Origin: Lineus longissimus
Lineage: Eukaryota > Nemertea > Pilidiophora > Heteronemertea > Lineidae
Direction of reading: 5' to 3'
DNA length: 64,000 nucleotides
Assembly (NCBI RefSeq): GCF_910592395.1
Contig: NC_088309.1
Coordinates: 6,016,501 to 6,080,500 of the forward strand
The notes under the pieces are model-generated. The model did not search any database. It saw nothing but the letters and a program-made list of their open reading frames with translations, and was not told the origin of the DNA. The number at the start of each line of letters is the position of its first letter. Within the stretch, counting starts at the first letter, position 1. This document shows positions 22,383 to 32,443 of the stretch, one piece after another. A program made the translations under genes and the position numbers.

Positions 22383-23522
22383 ATGTCCAATGGAATGCCG
22401 CCTCCGTACTCAGACCACCCCATCCAGCAGGGCCCGCAAGTGCAGAGAATCATCATCATTCCCAGGCAAAATGCTGCTCGGCAAACACGTTTATGCGGGG
22501 GATTAGCAATAATCTGCTGTCTACCATTCCAGATGATAGCATGCTGTTTTGGTCTTAAGCCGAAAATGGAGCGTGTAAACCGTCTTGTGATTTCTTTCTT
22601 TACATTTGCTGCTATTGCATTGGCAGCTGGACTCCTGCTTGCATTCGTCACATACGGTAGCGACGAGTTTGAGGCGTCCCCCGCTGATATGCGTCCAATG
22701 GATAGGAAGTTCTCCTCCAACCTCTGTAGTCGTTTTGAAGTCACCAAGTCCAACGCTCCAGTCGATGTCTACTTCTTTGATAAGACGCCACCAATACGTC
22801 AACACTTCCACAAGAATTATGTCATTGAGGTTGATCCACAGAACATTGATAGCAAACACTGGGAGATGATTAACTTCTACATGTTGAAGGGGTCCCGCCT
22901 AGAGGTACAAACCCACGCATCACTTACGTTCCCCAGCGTGGAGGTCTACGTTATCAAGGGCAGCTACAACTTGGGAGAGTGGATCGGTGACCAGGACTGC
23001 TGCTACCTCAAGAAGGACTCTTCATCCAGCTTTGGTTGGAGTTACTTCGATTATAATATAACTGAAACTGATGAGTATTACATCACGATGGCCATAGCTG
23101 ATTTTGGGTTCATAAGTGGCGGTTCTAGTGCCACTGTAAATGCAAAGTTCGGGTTGCAGAAAACCATGTATGACTGGAGAGAAGCAACGTATGTTTGTGC
23201 TAACTATACAGATGGAGGTTGTGGTGTAGACCTGACATTTGGCTCTGAACAAATGGCTTTGGTGTACGCACCAGGTAGGGACCTAGATGGTGCTTTGGTA
23301 AAGAAATACCAAATTGAAACCGTCTGCAAGCCCCGCATTGCCATTTATGTCCCCTGCTTCCTTCTTGTGCCCTTGGTGGCCTATGCACTGTGGGCACTGA
23401 TGCTGTGGTGCAGGTATTCTGACAAGTCTGCCAGCACCAGTGGAAGTGAAGCAAACCCTGCACAGGCGCAGGTGGTAAGCACGCATGACCAAGCTCAATT
23501 AGTCCCCAACCAAGTACTCTAA
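22383..23522 (+). CDS. Two-pass membrane protein, APD1-4-like lumenal region without RING
   Basis: A 379-residue single coding exon. In order: a cytosolic N-terminus with a PPPY motif (6-9), the usual ligand for NEDD4-type WW domains; a Cys-rich hydrophobic patch (38-57); a strong membrane span (about 66-90); a region of about 230 residues rich in beta-type sequence with several cysteines and sequons at Asn225 (NIT) and Asn274 (NYT); a second span (about 318-343); and a short cytosolic tail. Span, two extracytoplasmic domains, span, with phrases such as APVDVYFFDKTPP and VCKPRIAIY, recalls the N and middle domains of APD1-4 proteins (DUF4792/DUF4793). Those end in a RING E3 domain, which is absent here. 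The family call is tentative; the membrane topology is firmer. It may act as an adaptor that recruits a WW-domain ligase, but this is inference. Confidence 0.8.
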   Translation: MSNGMPPPYSDHPIQQGPQVQRIIIIPRQNAARQTRLCGGLAIICCLPFQMIACCFGLKPKMERVNRLVISFFTFAAIALAAGLLLAFVTYGSDEFEASPADMRPMDRKFSSNLCSRFEVTKSNAPVDVYFFDKTPPIRQHFHKNYVIEVDPQNIDSKHWEMINFYMLKGSRLEVQTHASLTFPSVEVYVIKGSYNLGEWIGDQDCCYLKKDSSSSFGWSYFDYNITETDEYYITMAIADFGFISGGSSATVNAKFGLQKTMYDWREATYVCANYTDGGCGVDLTFGSEQMALVYAPGRDLDGALVKKYQIETVCKPRIAIYVPCFLLVPLVAYALWALMLWCRYSDKSASTSGSEANPAQAQVVSTHDQAQLVPNQVL

Positions 23523-24001
23523 GATTTGGATGTTTGAATGAGACCGTGGTCACATTGAATATTAAAAAATTCTATCTTCGAATTGAATGTAAGTTTCGTC
23601 GTTGAATTGAATGTCATTTGGTCTCTTACCTATTGTAAATTTTTTCGCAACTGAACAGAAAGTAGTTGTATGATCAGTGTATAGTGTATTGATTGAATGA
23701 AAACCTTGTCTATGACTGTATGTCTGTCAGCAAGAAGGAAGTGAATGTATTTGAGGTACATGATAAGTATATATAAGGTGTATATAGAAATTCTATGTGC
23801 TTAACAGAGCCCACATGTTCATATTATTTTGCGCTTCTTACATTTTATAGATTTTTGATCCGTCTCAGTCTGTGGACTCTTACCTGCAAATAGTGGTATA
23901 CAAATGTTTCTGTGCCTTTATTTTTTTGTCCTTCAGGATCATTTAACTTATATATCAGACCAGGAGCCCAGGGGGTCAACCTAGCTGAAATACCTGGTAA
24001 T

Positions 24002-24044
24002 AATAAATGCACCGTGTGGCCAAAAAACGCCCTTAGTCAATAAA
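24002..24044 (+). promoter_or_regulatory. Poly(A) signals of the 22,383 gene
   Basis: AATAAA at 24,002-24,007 and again at 24,039-24,044, about 480-520 bases after the stop codon. Confidence 0.45.
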
Positions 24045-25280
24045 GTGATACATACCCATAATTCAATAATGGTTGGTGATATTAGATTGGCATATACCTA
24101 ATATCATTCAAGGATAATTTGAGTGTGGCCCCAAAGTTTCATAAATCTACCTTTTACAGTTGATGTTTTGGACTAAAACTAAAACTAGCAAACTTGCTGC
24201 TTTGAATTGTGCTTTTGATGTGGTGTATTCTATTTACACATGAATCTCTTTCTAGCCCATTATTTAGCTCAGGTCCGGTCATAAAACTCAATGTCTGGTC
24301 ATGTATCTTTTTATCAAGAAACCTTCACTGTGTGATCATAAAATGTGCATTGTTAGATCTGATCAAACTTAACATAGTGCTTATAACATTTTGACCTTGA
24401 CCTAGTTTCCAATGTCAGAAAGGTCAAACTCCGTTTCACTACTGTTTGTCACAGATTCTACAGATTTTATATGTAGACACCTATTTGGTATCTGTACAAG
24501 TTGACCCAATTTAAGTCAACTGTGAACTAATTTTGACCTAGTTATCTAGTTCACAGAGGTCAAATTCTAAAAGTATCATTGATAGTGCCATATATTAGTC
24601 AATTTAACCCCCATGTCTCATTTCATCCAGCTCTAAATCATTCCCAGGTGAGCACAATGTCCCAAGGACATTTCATTTAAGAACATCGCATCTGCAACAG
24701 CTTGTGTGTTTTGGTATTACTCTTAGTCTACATGTAGCCTATCTTACTAGTGTCGAGACTCTTATCTTCTGTCTCTTCCTCATTTGTTAAAACATGTACT
24801 TAATGAAAGATGTTAATAAAAATCTGAATTCATCAGGAAGTGCTTGTTATGAGGCTATTTAATTTGCTTTGGAGAGGATTTCTTCATTTGGCGTTGTCCA
24901 TTTCTCGTTATTGAAAACACATAACAAAGGTTTGACATGGAATTTATCTTAGCTGCGGAGGTCATCTCCCTCGGATATCATGATTGACTTTCCCCCATTG
25001 TAAGAAATACTGCTTCTAATTGGTCCTGACACTGGTCATAGTCCCTTTCGAGAATAATGAGGTAGATGTTCCTCAAAGTGTTGTTCTGACACCTGTTAGG
25101 GATAAATCGATGTCTTGGCCTGTTGTGCTGATTGACTTGCCCCCATCGAACGGGGGCTGATGGATCACTCTTGACTAGTTGAAAGAGGAACAATACTGTT
25201 GGTGGCGTTTATTGTGGCACTGTCCTTGGGGAAATTGGCTGAATATACCACAACATATGTATGGTGATGAATTGGCTTTA
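24045..25280. other. No gene recognised
   Basis: AT-rich DNA without a supported exon. Upstream exons of the plus-strand gene ending at 27,697 may lie here, but I could not identify them. Confidence 0.4.
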
Positions 25281-26670
25281 GATGGCTCTGTCTGTCCTGA
25301 ATGGATGTGCACGATGCATCTCCTGAAAGAAGGGAGGTGGATGATCTCCCTTGAAGCAGCGTTGTGGTTGTTACCATGTCCTGAAAGAAGGGAAAGTGGA
25401 TGATCCCCTTGACCCAGCGTTGTGGTTGTTACCATGTCCTGAAAGAAGGGAAAGTGGATGATCCCCTTGAACCGGCGTTGTGGTTGTGACCGTGTCCTGA
25501 AAGAATGGAGGTGGATGATCTCCCTTGACGCACCGGTGTGGTTGTGACCATGCCCTGAAAGAAGGGAATGGATGATCCCCTTGACCCAGCGTTGTGGTTG
25601 TTACCATGTCCTGAAAGAAGAGAAAGTGGATGATCCCCTTGACCCAGCGTTGTGGTTGTGACCGTGTCTTGAAAGAAAGGAGGTGGATGATCTCCCTTGA
25701 CCCAGCGTCGTGGTTGTGACCACGTCCTGAACGAAGGGAATGGATGATCCCCTTGACCCAGCGTTGTGGTTGTGACCGTGTCCTGAAAGAAGAGAAAGTG
25801 GATGATCCCCTTGACCCAGCGTTGTGGTTGTGACCGTGTCTTGAAAGAAGAGAAAGTGGATGATCCCCTTGACCCAGCGTTGTGGTTGTTACCATGTCCT
25901 GAACGAAGGTAAAGTGGATGATCCCCTTGACCCAGCGTTGTGGTTGTTACCATGTCCTGAAAGAAGAGAAAGTGGATGATCCCCTTGAACCACCGGTGTG
26001 GTTGTGACTATGTCCTGAACGAAGGGAAGTGATGTTCCCCCTGTGCCGCCAAAGTTGTCGTTGTTACCATATCCTGAAAGAAGGGAATGGATGATCTCCC
26101 TTGACCCACCGTTGTGGTTGTGACCGTGTCCTGAAAGAAGGGAGGTGGATGATCTCCCTTGACCCACCGGTGTGGCTGTGACCATCTCCTGAAAGAAGGG
26201 AGGTGAATGATCTCCCTTGACCCACCGTTGTGGTTGTGACCATCTCCTGAAAGAAGGGAGGTGAATGATCTCCCTTGACCCACCGGTGTGGCTGTGACCA
26301 TCTCCTGAAAGAAGGGAGGTGGATGATCTCAGCTCCCTTGAACCAGCGTTGTGACCATCTCCTGAAAGAAGGGAGGTGGGTGATCTCCCTTGACCCACCG
26401 GTGTGGCTGTGACCATCTCCTGAAAGAAGGGAGGTGGATGATCTCCCTTGACCCACCGGTGTGGCTGTGACCATCTCCTGAAAGAAGGGAGGTAAATGAT
26501 CTCCCTTGACCCACCGGTGTAGCTGTGACCATCTCCTGAAAGAAGGGAGGTGGACGATCTCCCTTGACCCACCGGTGTGGCTGTGACCATCTCCTGAAAG
26601 AAGAAGGGGGGGATGATCCCCCTTGACCCAGCGTCGTGGTATGTGACCATGTCCTGAAAGAACGGAGGTG
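25281..26670. repeat. 58-bp minisatellite, about 23 units
   Basis: The phrase CCTGAAAGAAGGGA recurs every 58 bases (for example 25,323, 25,381, 25,439), with occasional length variants. There are two subtypes: a left one with GATCCCCTTGACCCAGCGTTG and a right one with GATCTCCCTTGACCCACCGG. Since 58 is one more than a multiple of three, each unit shifts frame. That produces three interleaved long open frames on the minus strand (up to 253 codons), which are artefacts. Confidence 0.95.
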
Positions 26671-26739
26671 AGTTATAATCCTCTGTGACTTGGCCTTCCC
26701 TGTAGACCTTTTTGTCATCCTATTCATACTCTCTCACAG

Positions 26740-27697
26740 GGTGGGACAAGCTGGGAAGATTCAATTGAGGTAGGTTTCATTGATATAAATACGCAATTGT
26801 TAACTAGAGAGCGATTTTCAAGATTTCTCAACATCTTGGACAAGATCATACAGGGTGGTCCAGATACTTCCACTACCAGGGAGTCGAAACCATTGATACC
26901 AGTGGATGGGGAATCTTTCTAGAAGAATAATGATACCAAGATCGACCGATTTTGATCAGTAGTTTTTGTTGTAGAGACGTTTTTGTGAAGCAAGATTGGA
27001 GCCCCTTGGCCAGGTTCAATGCAGAAAACAGAACGCGTCTGTTGTAAGTTACATCCCAGTGGAGTGCTGAGGCCTGGTCATGCTATCACGACCTTAACTC
27101 AGTTGCAAATGGTCACTAGAAGTCTTGTTGACATTATCTCATATCAGAATTACTACCTTTCATTTAATCCACCTACTTCAAGTACACTTGCTAAGTTCAA
27201 TTTACCGGCACAGTTCGATGTGCGAGAAGTCTGCCTTTGACTAGGCTCTAAAACAAAAATCACTCGACCAAATCGGGCGATCTTGGTAGGCCCTATCATT
27301 CCTCTCCTAGAGAGATTCCCCATCAACTGATACCAATGGTGTTCCCATGGTAGTGGAAGTGTCCGGTTACGTTTTTTCTGGACCACCCTGTATAGTGGAA
27401 AGACGGTGTTTTTGAGATGATCATTTCCACGGCGATAGGTCAAACGGTCCGCTGGGTTTATCAGGAGGCAACGGTACAAAACGTCAGACATTTCTGATGC
27501 GGTTTTTCTAAGCGCGAAGTTTCAATTGTTCACCATTTCAGTACTTTCTGGGAGGATCAAGCTTACCAGTTTCATGCACAGAATGCAGGAATCTGCATTA
27601 TTTAACAGGTAATACAAAATTTATTGCCTCATCAGCATCGGACGACTTGTCAGTGGACAGTGAGGATGACGGTGACGCCACGAGTTTGATCCACTAG
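26740..27697 (+). CDS. Unrecognised gene, last two exons (partial)
   Basis: A 30-base exon (26,740-26,769, after CTCTCTCACAG and before GTAGGT) encodes GGTSWEDSIE. The last exon (27,542-27,697, after TTCACCATTTCAG) continues in phase with YFLGGSSLPVSCTECRNLHY and ends in an acidic tail (SASDDLSVDSEDDGDATSLI) and TAG. The CxxC pair and acidic C-terminus look protein-like, but I do not recognise the family. The intron between these exons holds a 540-bp MITE, and the preceding intron would hold the 58-bp minisatellite. Earlier exons were not found, so the gene is incomplete in this annotation. Confidence 0.5.
26851..27390. mobile_element. 540-bp MITE with TA duplication
   Basis: Starts CAGGGTGGTCCAGA and ends with the inverted form TCTGGACCACCCTG. 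TA is present outside both ends (26,849-26,850 and 27,391-27,392). The inverted similarity extends over 100 bases inward, including CTTCCACTACCA, GATGGGGAATCT and TACCAAGATCG. Such TIRs with TA duplications are typical of Tc1/mariner-type elements. There is no transposase frame. Confidence 0.9.
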
Positions 27698-27977
27698 GCA
27701 CTACATCATACATGGGTACATGCATGCACTGATGATGCAGCACGTGCAATATCGGTGTACAAACATTGTTTATAACTGTTTCACAAAATACTCTAGTTTC
27801 ACCGTTTTTGAACATAGATAGTAGGCCTATGTTGCCTGTACATTATTCAACAACTTTATCTTACTACATATCAACATTTTAGTGACATGTATTTGTTTAT
27901 AGTTTTTGATATGTAACATTACAATTACAAATTGAAATATGACAGTGTCGAACGACTTGTAAATTTCATTTCTTCAG

Positions 27978-28195
27978 TCCGCCAAAACCAACGAGGACAA
28001 TCAGGCTCTCGAACACCATTCCACTTCCGATGATCCATTTGCCAATCAAGCCCATCGATGACCATCCTAACCTTATGGACCAGGCCTTCTGTAAAATATC
28101 TAATATCTGTCAAGAAGATAGAGAAATGAAGGGAATAATTGAACATCTCGGGCGTTCGGAGCATGTGGTTGGACTAGATCCAATAGCCATTGCAG
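27978..28195 (+). CDS. Possible isolated exon
   Basis: A 218-base open segment between AAATTTCATTTCTTCAG and GTTGGT, encoding among others MIHLPIKPIDDHPNLMDQAF and REMKGIIEHLGRSEHVVGLD. I do not recognise it. The complementary strand also has a strong acceptor (pyrimidine tract ending TCTTCTTGACAG) followed by a long open frame, so even the strand is uncertain. It lies 300 bases upstream of CCDC122 and cannot be joined to it in phase. Confidence 0.3.
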
Positions 28196-28496
28196 GTTGG
28201 TATTTACCGATCTTTTTTCCCGATGCGTCTTTTCGAGGTCGAGGAGATTGTCCTTTCCCGTTTTTTTTCTTTCTATCTGTTGCAAGAATCACGGGGAATT
28301 TCATTACAACCTCATGATATGTCCGTCAACCACAACGATATGATTTAAAGTTATTAAAGGCTACACGGGCAACGTAGACTCTGTGGGTCCACGGTTTTGA
28401 AGGCTGCCTGTTTTACGAATAAACCCAAGTGGAGGATGTTTCATGAGGCATCATCTTCTTTGTTAAGATGCACTTCCGCAACCAAGTTTAACAAGC

Positions 28497-31400
28497 ATGG
28501 AGCTTGAAAGTGAATTTGTGGACGCAGCGATCGCAAACGTGAGGAGTCTCCCTCAGGTTGTAAGTGAAGTTGCTGTGATGCAGAAGGACCAGGCCGATGA
28601 AATACAAAAACAGAATCGCATACTAAGTAACCTTAAGGTAGGCATTTCCTGCGGTTTTATTTACATGTATTCCTTTGTGGTAGTGGTCCTAAACCTCATG
28701 GTCTATACCCCCTCTACATATCCGGGGTTTAAATATTGATAAGATGCAGAAACCTCGGTGGTCAAGATGTATGGTAGTATACGTTCCGGCGTGCTTTTCA
28801 AAAAGTGATCTAATCATAGTCTGACTATTTACATCTCCTGACAGTTTTGGTGATGTTGGTTGGCCGGCAAGGTTGTGTTTGGGTAACTTAATTTCCACTT
28901 CGCAATAGAACCAGGAAACAAATATTTTCAAATGTATCTTTTCGGGACATATTTTGATCATGTATGAATTATCATTGAGTTTCATTCTCTTTCAGGCAAC
29001 ACTAACTCATGGTGAGTTCAGTAGCTAGGCAATTTCTGTAGGGCCTACTGAGGTATTTTGGCAGTGAGACGCGGTGGCGCAGTGGTAGAAAGTCGGACTC
29101 ATGATCCGGAGGTCGTGGGTTCGATTCCCGGCTTAATCGTCACTTTGTTTCTCCTACTGGTCGAGTTCAAGAATGAGCGCTTTGTAGCTGCTCCTTGAAA
29201 CCCCAGATTGACTTCTGTGGAGACCGGGATGATGATAGTCCCAAAGCGCTTGAGAATACCCAGCTATTGAGTAATTCGAGCGCTATATAAGCGCCGACTA
29301 TTATTATATTATATTATAGCTCGGAAATACATGTCCAATGGTAATAGTATCCATCAGGTACCATTTAGGCATATTTAAGTTTTTGGCGTGGCGTTCTGGA
29401 ACGGGGCTGCCGAAGGCACCATTTCCACTTCTGAGCAGTTCAGTTGTATATTAATAATTTAAACTCTGTCATCCATTGTTCATGGTGTTTGAGGTGGGAT
29501 GAGGGAATATGGATTAGCTGGGTTGTCAACACCGTTCATTCAAAACGCCGGACATTACGAATACCTTTTAAAATACATGGGCTGATCAGGAATACCGGCA
29601 TACTGAACTTCCAGCGATATTGCCTACGCCCATACGCGCGTTGTCTGGAAGCAGAGCAATAGTGCAATTTTCATCATCTTCTTTCTTTAACTGGGACCTC
29701 TCCAAGCCAGCCATCCCGTTAAAGTTCGATAAAACTGCAAATGTATCGTCCTCTCACTTTGAAAAGAGAAAGACAACCAGACCAAGATGAAGAAAGAAAT
29801 GGCCGAGGAGATGAGACAAAGTTACCTGACGCAAAGTGAGATAACAAAGATGGAGGAGAACTGTCAACAATTACAGGAAGATCTTGATGAGTTGTCAACT
29901 CAAGTTGAAACCAAGAGGAACAAACTGAAAGATTCCGAGGACAAACTTGCAAAGGATAGCAAGTTAGTACCAGGTGCAACCAAAAGAAAACTGAACTGCA
30001 AGCATACCTTTGCTTGTCAGATCACAATGTAATAATCATCTTCTGAACTTAAGTTTTGCGTTGTCCATGAACTACTACTATATTGTTTTTTTATTATGAG
30101 TTATATATTCTAGTACCTAACAATACAATAGCCATGGCAACAACCATTCTGTAAAAAACTGATTTTTTAAATCGTTTCAGAGTTTATGAGGAATATGGTA
30201 CAAAGATGGCGAGGTATATGGCTGAAGTTGCAAATCTTGAAAGTTCTAATGGTATTTACCAACAAGTAAAAGAACAACAAGAAAAAGTAGACATTCTTCT
30301 TGAAGAAAGTGAGTTTGAAAGGTGCACCCCTAAGGTATCTGTCTTCGGGAAGTGGGGCTGGTCCCTCGACAACTGTTCTTTTGAACAAATCTGATACTGC
30401 CACTGCAAATCGTCTCTCCCTCTAGAACAGAAGGTACGACATTCGCATGTGGGCTGTCGTTAACTTTCTAAAGGTGCTGGCTGTTTGATAGAATGAATAA
30501 TCAACATCTCTGCCACGTCCAAGTCGAATCCGAGAGGCCCCTTCCTCTTGGCCGGTACCTAATCTCGACAGAATTTTATCATTTCCATTATCCCCACCAG
30601 GAAACGTTGTTGAGTCAGATCTCACTGAAGCCAGGAAGATAATTGATGGCGTCTATGAGGAGCAACTCCACGCTAAGATTGACGCTACTATTGAAGAACA
30701 TCGTCGCCTCGACTTTGTCATAAAGGAGAAAGGAGGAGAGGTGAAGTAACCCATTTTGTAAACCGACGTAGCATTCGCCACTTTTCCTCGAGCAAAATTT
30801 GGGCTTTCTGGTCAATGAAAAGATTTCTAGCATGGCCATTTAAATTTGCGTTGGATCGGATCCGTGACCTTCCTGTGATCTTTTCCCTTGCTCTCCATCT
30901 TTTCCATTGTTGAGTTTGAGCGGTCACGTACTACTGTAACCTGGAAAATATTTGCGGACGTTTAAATTTTGCAGTCTATGTGGTCTGCCCTGGTCTGCAA
31001 AATTAACATGCGCAAAATTTCACTTTTCCCATTATTATGCAGTACGGCATCTGGAGTTCCGCAAAATAGGTAATTTAAAGTTTTATGGTAAAAGGTAAGC
31101 AACCGCAAATAAAACCTGCCGGCAATATTTTCCGGGTCACAGTATCTCCCTCTGGCCCCACGTCACTCGCTTATCATTTCAGTTACGAGAAGCCAAAATG
31201 AAATTTGCGCAGGTCCAAACAGACACAGAAGTTCTTCATGTGAGTTTCAAACACAATTAAAATTCTACGGAATTACGGAGTTTTGATAAATTTGAATTAC
31301 ATGTGAATCTTTTTTTTTACCATCTCATTATTTTCTTTAAAATAAAAAGCATAATGAACGTTTAGAGAATGGTTAAACTACAACAAGGGCTCTGCTTCCA

Positions 31401-31703
31401 ATCCCTTGAAAATATTCTTATTAATAGCAGGTCTTGTTGTAGATGCGAATCTTTTGAATGAAGCTAAATATTTGGCATTTCTGATTAATTCTAATAATTT
31501 GATTCCACCAGTCATACTATCAAACAGCATATGACGTATTGTTCCGATCTTTTGTTCTTTAGAAGCGAAATGCAGCTCAACTAACACGACTAAAGTGCCA
31601 ACTTCGAGAGATCCAAGCACGGCATAGACACTGGAATGAACAGGCAGCTCAATTGGAAAGGAACATCGCTGAAACAAAGGCTAAGATAAAAAACGATATA
31701 TAA
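28497..31703 (+). CDS. CCDC122: CCDC122 homologue, 7 exons
   Basis: A coiled-coil protein of poorly known function. Exons 28497-28637, 28996-29011 (16 bases), 29767-29962, 30181-30308, 30601-30740, 31183-31239 and 31563-31703 join in phase into 272 residues; human CCDC122 has 273. Recognisable parts are the N-terminal ADEIQKQNRILSNLK (human has a similar SEIEKNKKVLFNLK), a central coiled coil of Glu/Lys-rich heptads (EEMRQSYLTQSEITKMEENC), the middle segment VYEEYGTKMARYMAEVANLE, and the C-terminal RHRHWNEQAAQLERNIAETK, matching the human QWQWNIQQLEKTAAEL pattern. The equal length and end-to-end similarity make orthology likely. Introns carry a tRNA-derived SINE and a 209-bp MITE. In vertebrates the gene sits beside LACC1, which I do not see here. 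Confidence 0.92.
29066..29318 (+). mobile_element. tRNA-derived SINE
   Basis: The head resembles a tRNA with an A box (TGGCGCAGTGGTAG, 29,075-29,088), a CAT anticodon position and a B box (GGTTCGATTCC, 29,118-29,128). It lacks a complete acceptor stem. An unrelated body follows, then AGCGCTATATAAGCGCC and a TATTA-repeat tail, the usual SINE layout. It lies in intron 2 of CCDC122, in the same orientation. Confidence 0.88.
30934..31142. mobile_element. 209-bp MITE with TA duplication
   Basis: The left end CTGTAACCTGGAAAATATT and the complement of the right end CTGTGACCCGGAAAATATT are inverted copies, with TA outside both (30,932-30,933 and 31,143-31,144). It lies in intron 5 of CCDC122. Confidence 0.8.
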
Positions 31704-31840
31704 ATTCAATCTCTCGATGAACCAACTGAATCAAAACGTTAATTTATACGGTTTGAAGGGTTGCTTCTCGGACAAAGTTACTTGCAGCAGCAGGGGTGAG
31801 TGACATGAGAACTTTGTTTTTCTTGATCTCGGATTTTTTT

Positions 31841-31846
31841 AATAAA
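31841..31846 (+). promoter_or_regulatory. Poly(A) signal of CCDC122
   Basis: AATAAA 138 bases after the stop codon; another is at about 32,036. Confidence 0.5.
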
Positions 31847-32443
31847 GCGTTGTGCAATGCCTTTATACATGTACTAGTAGATGGCGAGCGTGAGCATTTT
31901 ATTGATATTGTGTGCTAATTTTAAAACAAAAAATCGTGTTAATACTAATTTTGAACCATCGTGGCGTGCAAAAGTGTATTTCCAGCTACGTACCTATTTG
32001 TACTGATTTTCTTTCTGAGAATTACGCCAAAGACGCAATAAACGATACACATGTGTTTTACCGTACATAGGCTGAATGAACTGACAAGATTGATAAATAA
32101 AAAAGTTTTTTGTACATTATTTTTATAACATTTAGGATACTGTTAGAATCGAAACATGTTCTGTGCAGAAATATATAATATCACAGTTGGTGTTGGTGAA
32201 ACATGTAAACAGTGTACCAAAACGCCCCCTTCTAAGCAAAGACCCTGAAATACCTTTCGCACATGTTAGCAGTAGTCCATTCTTTGCACCACACCTGTTG
32301 CATCGCTCATGTCTATCCTTATTAGAGATCTCCCATTGTACCCTCTGGTGTCTTAAGAGTCTATCAGTGCCGGTCATTCCATCACTTCAACCACCATCAA
32401 TCCCTCTACCTTCAATCCCTCTTCACTCTTTCTTTGTTTCGCT

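Noticed and set aside
25371-26727. Several overlapping minus-strand frames of 130-253 codons
   Set aside because: They are the three interleaved frames of the 58-bp minisatellite; the same words (SQPQRWVKG, HNAGSRG, TTTTLGQGD) appear in rotation.
29066-29140. Functional tRNA gene with CAT anticodon
   Set aside because: The acceptor stem is not complementary, and the sequence continues into a SINE body and tail.
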